Below, in pieces: positions 7,088 through 11,286 of a stretch of 11,286 nucleotides of DNA. This stretch comes from an uncultured Fimbriimonadales bacterium (GTDB lineage: Bacteria > Armatimonadota > Fimbriimonadia > Fimbriimonadales > GBS-DC). Made by a program: the position numbers and the translations under genes. The stretch spans positions 1 to 11,286 of the forward strand of contig CALAMM010000057.1 of NCBI GenBank assembly GCA_937925775.1, given 5' to 3'. The notes under the pieces were generated by a model. The model was not told the DNA's origin, ran no database searches, and saw only the letters and a list, made by a program, of their open reading frames with translations. Position 1 is the stretch's first letter; every line of letters begins with the position of its first letter.

Positions 7088-9155
7088 GAACAGGCTGCAG
7101 GAACGAATCGTAAGTTGCGTTGTGGTGATAGTGGGCGTGCTTGCAACCGGGGCAACACAGAGCGCGCCTCAGCTTGACTATTTTGCGCATGCAGGGAGTT
7201 GTGAGCTGGATTTCAACCGAGATGGCATTACCGATGGTGTCTCGATCGCAACCGAAAGGCTCGCGCCTTCCGAGTATGCGTTGAGTCTGGATACCTCCGT
7301 GCGTTACGCAGGCTCCGCATCCCAGAAAGTGCAGCTGGTTCGGAACGCTGCAGGCGTTGCTTCCCTACGGCTCGTTTTCCCCTCTTACCTCACGACGCAC
7401 ATTCCGATGCGTCTCAACGAACCGATTCGTGTACGGCTTGCCTACCGCGCTCAGGGATTCACAAACGCCACTTACGAAATCTTCGTTGCTTCGGGGGCGC
7501 ATCGCGTTTCGATGGTTGCGCCCACCCACGCTACAACCACGAACTGGCAGGTTGTCGAGGCTGTCTTACCAGCGCAACTGAACTCGAGTCAGGCGGCTCA
7601 GGTCTTTCTGGAGGTGCGCCTTGTCGCGGGAGCAGGCGCAGCGACGGGAACGCTCTGGATCGACGAAGCGCGCGCGTTGTCTGGGGTCACGCTCTCGCGC
7701 CCCGCATCCCTGCCCAACGGGCTGCGCCTTGCGCTCAGCCACGCGGAAAAGGAATCGGATTGGGTGAGACTGGTTCATAATCATCCCTGGCAGCTAATTG
7801 TAGGAGCAAGGTGGCATCGCCTCGCCGCTTTTCGTCAATACGCCCCTAACATTCCACAAGTTGCTTATGTCCTCTTCACGGGTCCTATTACCGACAGCTG
7901 GGCACGCCACAACAGCGATCTCTATAACTACGACGATGTCCTGCAGAATCATCCCGACTGGTTCTTGCTCGATAGCCACCAGAGGCGCATTCTCTACGAT
8001 GGCGGTTACTATCTCGACCTCGGGAAGCCTCAGGTTCGTGAACGCGCTCGTGACAGTCTGATGAATCTAATCCCCCGGCTTGGTTTCCCCCACCATGTGA
8101 TGCTGGACAACTTCGATATGCGGGTTGGTCCTAATCGGTTCGCGCCGCCGAATTATCCCACGAACGACCTGTGGGTACAGGCAGTCATCGGCTGGGTGAA
8201 CACAGTGGGACCGCCCGTGCAAAGTACTTACGGCGTGCGTTTTATCCCAAACATCGCCTGGTCACCGGGATTTATGCTGCGCGGAATCAATGGCGGACCT
8301 GATGCTCCTGGCGTCACCATACTGAATCATATGAGCGGTTTTTGGATGGAGCATGTGTTCTGTCATGGATACAATCCTGGGGCTCCCAATCGCCCGAATT
8401 ACACACACGAATATGGACGGGTGGAGGACGCCAACAACTGGCGCATCTGGACGGTTCGGAACGAAATTCGGCTCGCCACAGAATATCCGGACAAGATTAT
8501 TATCCTTAATCCGACTTTCGACTGGCAGCACCCTAGCTTTCAACAGAAGTTGCGTTTCTCGATCGCCATGGCACTCGCCGTGCAACACGCCAACACCTAC
8601 CTGGTGTTAGATCCACGCCATCCCACCCGTCTCCACCCTGAAGGGTTCGTACCACCTGAGGTGATGGTGCCCCTTGGCAACCCCGTTGCACCGATGCAGT
8701 TTGTACAGGGCAACCTGCTGGAGGGCGGTTTGATTGTACGCCAGTATCAGTACGGTGTGGTGGTCGTCAACCCGACGCACGACCGTACCTATACCTATAC
8801 CGTCCCTTTACGCGGCTACAACTGGGATCGTCAGCTGGTGCAAGCGGGGACACAGGTTCAGCTGCCGCCGCACACGGGCATGGTGTTCTATGCCGCGCCA
8901 GAAATGCGCGTCTGGGTCCGCGCCAGCCGAGCCAGCGCACGCCCAGGTGAGGAAGTCAACTATAAAGTGGAATACGCCAACGATGGACTGGTGGCGGCTC
9001 AAAATGTCGAGATTCGCGTCTCCCTACCCGACGGCATGCAGCTGGTGAGCTCCACGCCTGCTGCCAGGGTTCAGGGCAGTGAACTAATCTGGACGATTCC
9101 GAATGTACCGGCGGGCGGGCGCGGGAGCGCGTCTTTTCGGGTGCGAGTCCGATAG
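7086..9155 (+). CDS. Secreted GHL15-like putative glycoside hydrolase with C-terminal DUF11 domain
   Basis: The 689-residue product has a signal peptide (MNRLQERIVSCVVVIVGVLA; likely cleavage near residue 27, TQSA), then CELDFNRDGITDG, a calcium-loop-like DxNxDG motif that often opens carbohydrate-binding beta-sandwiches (about 30-205). A probable TIM-barrel hydrolase domain follows (about 215-600): YNYDDVLQNHPDWFLLDSH, the phrase GGYYLDLGKPQVRERARDSL and HHVMLDNFDMRVG resemble hypothetical glycosyl hydrolase family GHL15, where an aspartate after the fourth strand is the expected catalytic residue; D341 and D344 here, with E422 in GFWMEHVF as a further acidic candidate. Residues 609-689 (VWVRASRASARPGEEVNYKV onward) form a DUF11 / CARDB-like domain. 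No activity can be assigned. The next gene starts 13 bases after its stop, so both are probably one operon. Family assignment is by motif style only and could be another alpha-glycosidase-like clan. Confidence 0.75.
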   Translation: MNRLQERIVSCVVVIVGVLATGATQSAPQLDYFAHAGSCELDFNRDGITDGVSIATERLAPSEYALSLDTSVRYAGSASQKVQLVRNAAGVASLRLVFPSYLTTHIPMRLNEPIRVRLAYRAQGFTNATYEIFVASGAHRVSMVAPTHATTTNWQVVEAVLPAQLNSSQAAQVFLEVRLVAGAGAATGTLWIDEARALSGVTLSRPASLPNGLRLALSHAEKESDWVRLVHNHPWQLIVGARWHRLAAFRQYAPNIPQVAYVLFTGPITDSWARHNSDLYNYDDVLQNHPDWFLLDSHQRRILYDGGYYLDLGKPQVRERARDSLMNLIPRLGFPHHVMLDNFDMRVGPNRFAPPNYPTNDLWVQAVIGWVNTVGPPVQSTYGVRFIPNIAWSPGFMLRGINGGPDAPGVTILNHMSGFWMEHVFCHGYNPGAPNRPNYTHEYGRVEDANNWRIWTVRNEIRLATEYPDKIIILNPTFDWQHPSFQQKLRFSIAMALAVQHANTYLVLDPRHPTRLHPEGFVPPEVMVPLGNPVAPMQFVQGNLLEGGLIVRQYQYGVVVVNPTHDRTYTYTVPLRGYNWDRQLVQAGTQVQLPPHTGMVFYAAPEMRVWVRASRASARPGEEVNYKVEYANDGLVAAQNVEIRVSLPDGMQLVSSTPAARVQGSELIWTIPNVPAGGRGSASFRVRVR

Positions 9156-9168
9156 CGAGGTAAACGCG

Positions 9169-10980
9169 ATGAAACGACTGAACGGCATAGGGATTGGGGC
9201 AATCTGCATGCTTGTTGGGGCGACCGTGCAAGCACAGACCATCGACAAGTTGCCTGCGGGGGAGGGCGCGTTGACCCCGGTCAAGGTATCGCCACGCGAC
9301 CCGGGTCTCTATCGCTCCTACACCGACTTCTTCCCCGCATCAGGCAACGATGTTGTGGTCACCCTCAACAACATTCCAAGTCGCGACCCGCAAGGCGCTG
9401 CCTGCAACACGCGTATCAGCGTTGCAGCGTCGCTCCAAAACCCGCGCTGGCACGCGCTCGGCTGGAACGTGCAGCTCACAGCGAATGCCCCCAGCTGGCA
9501 AAGCGATATCGCAGTGCTAATCACGAATGTACACGGCGAGGGGTACATCCTGCGTCCCGCCGTTGAAGTGAATGAACCAGGCGCTGGCAGCTACGCCAGC
9601 AGCGGGGTAGTCGGTCTTTGCGACGCCTATCACCTGCCGCCGATTCCGCTGCCTGATGGCAGGCTCTACCTGGAATTTTACGAGGTGTTCGACAACGCGC
9701 CCAACTGCGCCGACGACGGCGTCTGGAACAGCGGACAGCTAACCTTTCGCTTCGCCTCCGCCCCTGCGTTCAACGGGCACACGGAGGGGGGCGACGCGGG
9801 CAGTCTACCCGAAACCGCCCAAGCGACGCCTGCGGGCGCGCTCCCCGCAATCCGCGGAACCCTCAGCCCCGACGATGTCGATCTCTACGCTATCTATATC
9901 GCGAACCCTGCACAGTTCCGTGCCACGACACGCTGTCTCACATCCTTCGACACCCAGCTTTACCTGTTCGACGCCGCAGGCAGAGGCGTCGCCTTCAACG
10001 ACGACTCGCCCGAAGGGGGCTTGCAATCGCTGCTGACGGGACAGTGCATCCGTCAACCGGGGATCTATTATCTGGCGATTACTGGGTTTGGGCGACGCCC
10101 TGTGGGGTGTGGCGGCGGCGATCTGTGGGCGCAACAGCCCTATAACCAAATACGCTGTCCCGACGGCGCTGAACCCGATTCACGGGTGCGTGAATGGGTG
10201 GGAATGCATGGGGTGAACGGGGCGTACCTGATCGAGTTGCAAGGCGCACGCGGCGCAGCCCCTGTGTCTCTGGAGGGGTGTTCCCCAGCTCAGCAGTGGG
10301 ATGAGTATGTGAACGGCGGTGCGGATGCCGGCGATTTACCTGCCTCTGCGCAGCTGGTTGCCTCTGCCAACACGACGCCCTGCGCCACGCCCGTCCAAGC
10401 AATCACGGGCGAGCTGCTGCCGGACGATGTCGATATGTATGTAATCTGCGTTACGAACCCAGCCGCCTTCGTTGCCTCCACTGTCGACACGACGGGATGG
10501 GATACTCAGCTGTGGCTCTTTCGGTGCGATGGCGCGGGCGTTATGCACAACGATGACCATCACACCACAACCGAATCGCGCCTCGACAACTCACTGAATT
10601 GCATCACGGAGCCAGGAACTTACCTGCTGGCGATCAGCGGCTACCCGCGAGCGGCAGTGGACGCGCAGGGCAATCCCCTCTGGGCATCAGGCAGCCTGCA
10701 GTGCGCCTCCCATACCCGACGTATTGCAGGCTGGATCGGTAACAGCTTCGAGAGCGGACGCTATCGTATCACCCTAAGCGGTGCAGCGTTCGTAAGCCGG
10801 CAGGGATGTACACGCTGTTCGGGCGACACGAATAGCGACCGCATCGTGGACGACGCCGACCTGCTCATTATTCTCTTCAATTTCGGCAGCCAGAACAGAG
10901 ACGCCGATCTTAATCAGGACGGGGTGGTAGACGATGCCGATCTGCTCCTTGTGCTGTTCAACTTCGGCTCAAGCTGCTAA
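9169..10980 (+). CDS. Secreted PPC/DVUA0089-like two-repeat protein with dockerin-like C-terminus
   Basis: I place the start at ATG 9169 (603 residues): CGAGG (9156-9160) precedes it and the next residues, MKRLNGIGIGAICMLVGATV then QAQT, are a typical signal peptide; an ATG at 9103 in the same frame would overlap the preceding gene. Residues 20-195 form a beta-sandwich-like domain ending DGVWNSGQLTFRF. Two homologous modules follow at about 203-365 and 383-543, each with GGDAG.LP.TAQ / GGADAGDLPASAQ, then DDVDLY or DDVDMY, a FDTQLYLF / WDTQLWLF strand, NDD and a GxYYLAITG / GTYLLAISG strand, as in PPC or DVUA0089-type adhesive modules. Residues 553-603 carry two EF-hand calcium loops, DTNSDRIVDDADLL and DLNQDGVVDDADLL, each followed by LFNFGS, as in type I dockerin-like tails. 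Many cysteines suggest disulfides. Role is probably surface or matrix attachment beside the glycosidase; no enzyme motif is visible. Confidence 0.85.
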   Translation: MKRLNGIGIGAICMLVGATVQAQTIDKLPAGEGALTPVKVSPRDPGLYRSYTDFFPASGNDVVVTLNNIPSRDPQGAACNTRISVAASLQNPRWHALGWNVQLTANAPSWQSDIAVLITNVHGEGYILRPAVEVNEPGAGSYASSGVVGLCDAYHLPPIPLPDGRLYLEFYEVFDNAPNCADDGVWNSGQLTFRFASAPAFNGHTEGGDAGSLPETAQATPAGALPAIRGTLSPDDVDLYAIYIANPAQFRATTRCLTSFDTQLYLFDAAGRGVAFNDDSPEGGLQSLLTGQCIRQPGIYYLAITGFGRRPVGCGGGDLWAQQPYNQIRCPDGAEPDSRVREWVGMHGVNGAYLIELQGARGAAPVSLEGCSPAQQWDEYVNGGADAGDLPASAQLVASANTTPCATPVQAITGELLPDDVDMYVICVTNPAAFVASTVDTTGWDTQLWLFRCDGAGVMHNDDHHTTTESRLDNSLNCITEPGTYLLAISGYPRAAVDAQGNPLWASGSLQCASHTRRIAGWIGNSFESGRYRITLSGAAFVSRQGCTRCSGDTNSDRIVDDADLLIILFNFGSQNRDADLNQDGVVDDADLLLVLFNFGSSC

Positions 10981-11024
10981 GGGCGTAGAGCAGCAAGGAG
11001 CGCATGATGGGATGCCACTAAGGA
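10981..11024. other. Short spacer between the dockerin gene and the tRNA 3' end
   Basis: This 44-base gap lies between two converging transcripts. A weak 6-bp stem spans the stop codon (GCTGCT 10973-10978 with AGCAGC 10989-10994) but no T-run follows, so I do not call a terminator. Confidence 0.4.
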
Positions 11025-11099
11025 TGGTGGGCCCGGCAGGATTCGAACCTGCGACCAAGCGGTTATGAGCCGCCTGCTCTGCCGCTGAGCTACAGGCCC
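11025..11099 (-). tRNA. tRNA with CAU anticodon, probably tRNA-Ile2 (lysidine-modified)
   Basis: The minus strand folds into a complete cloverleaf of 75 bases including an encoded CCA: acceptor GGGCCTG/CGGGCCC (one G-U pair), D stem GCTC/GAGC, anticodon stem GGCGG/CCGCT with loop CTCATAA, T arm GCAGG TTCGAAT CCTGC, discriminator A. A CAU anticodon can be initiator Met, elongator Met or Ile2. The 1-72 pair is G-C and the anticodon stem lacks the three G-C pairs of initiators. C4-G69 and C5-G68, identity features for TilS lysidine synthase, and the run AGAGCAGGCG...CGCTTGGTCGC resemble known tRNA-Ile2 genes, so I favour Ile2 reading AUA; elongator Met remains possible. The D loop is short (7 bases). 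Confidence 0.93.
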
Positions 11100-11109
11100 A
11101 ACCAGCTGA

Positions 11110-11139
11110 ATTATACCCACCTCGGCTGTGCTTAGTCAG
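11110..11139 (-). promoter_or_regulatory. Promoter of the CAU tRNA
   Basis: A perfect TATAAT lies at 11115-11110 and CTGACT (4 of 6 against TTGACA) at 11139-11134, separated by 18 bases. The first tRNA base is 10 bases after the -10 box, a normal distance for a short 5' leader. Confidence 0.75.
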
Positions 11140-11151
11140 CAGTCGCCGAGG
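11120..11151. repeat. 7-bp inverted repeat around the tRNA promoter -35
   Basis: CCTCGGC (11120-11126) and GCCGAGG (11145-11151) are perfect inverted repeats separated by 18 bases that contain the -35 hexamer. This may be chance in GC-rich DNA or a binding site; no factor can be named. Confidence 0.4.
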
Positions 11152-11154
11152 GTG

Positions 11155-11286
11155 TTCGAAAAATCGGGGGCGTCAGTGTTTGAGATGCCTCGCTCCGCTC
11201 GGCATGACAAGGGGCACTCGGAGCGCAACCCCTGTCATTCCGAGCCGAAGGCGAGGAATCTCCACCAACTCGAAGCGTTTTTCGAA
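11155..11286. repeat. MITE-like imperfect palindromic element (may continue past right edge)
   Basis: The whole stretch reads as one long imperfect palindrome. Its ends are perfect 9-bp inverted repeats, TTCGAAAAA (11155-11163) and its complement at 11278-11286. The inner arms (11182-11214 and 11229-11262) pair over about 33 bases with few mismatches, around a 14-base loop at 11215-11228. The arms contain the GAGAT-CCTCG-CTCGG-ATGACA pattern, similar in style to dispersed palindromic repeats in many bacterial chromosomes. It has no coding capacity. A target-site duplication cannot be tested because the right flank is outside the window. Confidence 0.7.

Noticed and set aside
9103..9168. Earlier start of the dockerin protein at 9103
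   Set aside because: It overlaps the hydrolase gene, and ATG 9169 directly opens a signal peptide and has a ribosome binding site.
10825..10980. Evidence of a true cellulosome
   Set aside because: One dockerin-like tail without any cohesin or scaffoldin gene in the window is not enough.
10973..10994. Stem-loop as terminator of the secreted-protein operon
   Set aside because: The stem is only 6 bp, includes the stop codon and is not followed by a T-run.
11025..11099. Initiator tRNA-Met
   Set aside because: The 1-72 position is paired G-C and the anticodon stem lacks three consecutive G-C pairs of initiator type.

Overview
The window comes from a moderately GC-rich bacterium with tightly packed genes and strong AAGGAGG-type ribosome binding sites. 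A dockerin-like double EF-hand tail with the recurring phrase LLxxLFNFGS, a DUF11-type C-terminal domain on a putative secreted glycosidase, PPC/DVUA0089-like repeats and a sugar-binding lipoprotein together suggest an Armatimonadota-like (Fimbriimonadales-type) or Planctomycetes-like carbohydrate degrader. This is inference from protein style; no marker gene here fixes the taxonomy.

Layout from left to right. (1) 1-1578, minus strand: the N-terminal half of carB, the large subunit of carbamoyl-phosphate synthase. It runs off the left edge and carries an in-frame 54-bp (18-residue) tandem repeat in its oligomerisation domain. (2) 1646-2640, minus: a remnant of a COG4637-like AAA ATPase that lacks its Walker A half and appears frameshifted, followed through a GTGA overlap by a 49-codon ORF with a possible Fis-like helix-turn-helix. 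(3) 2800-4155, plus: an MFS transporter of the FucP-like type with a long extra loop before the last helix. Its stop codon abuts that of the convergent neighbour. (4) 4156-5457, minus: a solute-binding lipoprotein of the ABC sugar type, without permease genes here. (5) 5504-7087, minus: a probable beta-propeller protein with no visible signal peptide. (6) 7086-9155 and 9169-10980, plus: a two-gene unit for secreted proteins, a GHL15-like putative glycosidase with a DUF11 tail and a two-repeat PPC-like protein with a terminal dockerin-like module. (7) 11025-11099, minus: a CAU-anticodon tRNA, best read as tRNA-Ile2, with its own promoter. (8) 11155-11286: an imperfect palindromic MITE-like element that reaches the right edge.

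Functionally, the transporter, the binding lipoprotein and the two secreted proteins fit extracellular polysaccharide attack with uptake of the released sugars, but no substrate can be read from the sequence. carB and the tRNA are housekeeping genes. The strongest unusual signals are the palindrome-rich repeat translated inside CarB, the palindromic element beside the tRNA, the 2-bp overlap of the start codons of two divergent genes at 7085-7088, and the decayed ATPase.
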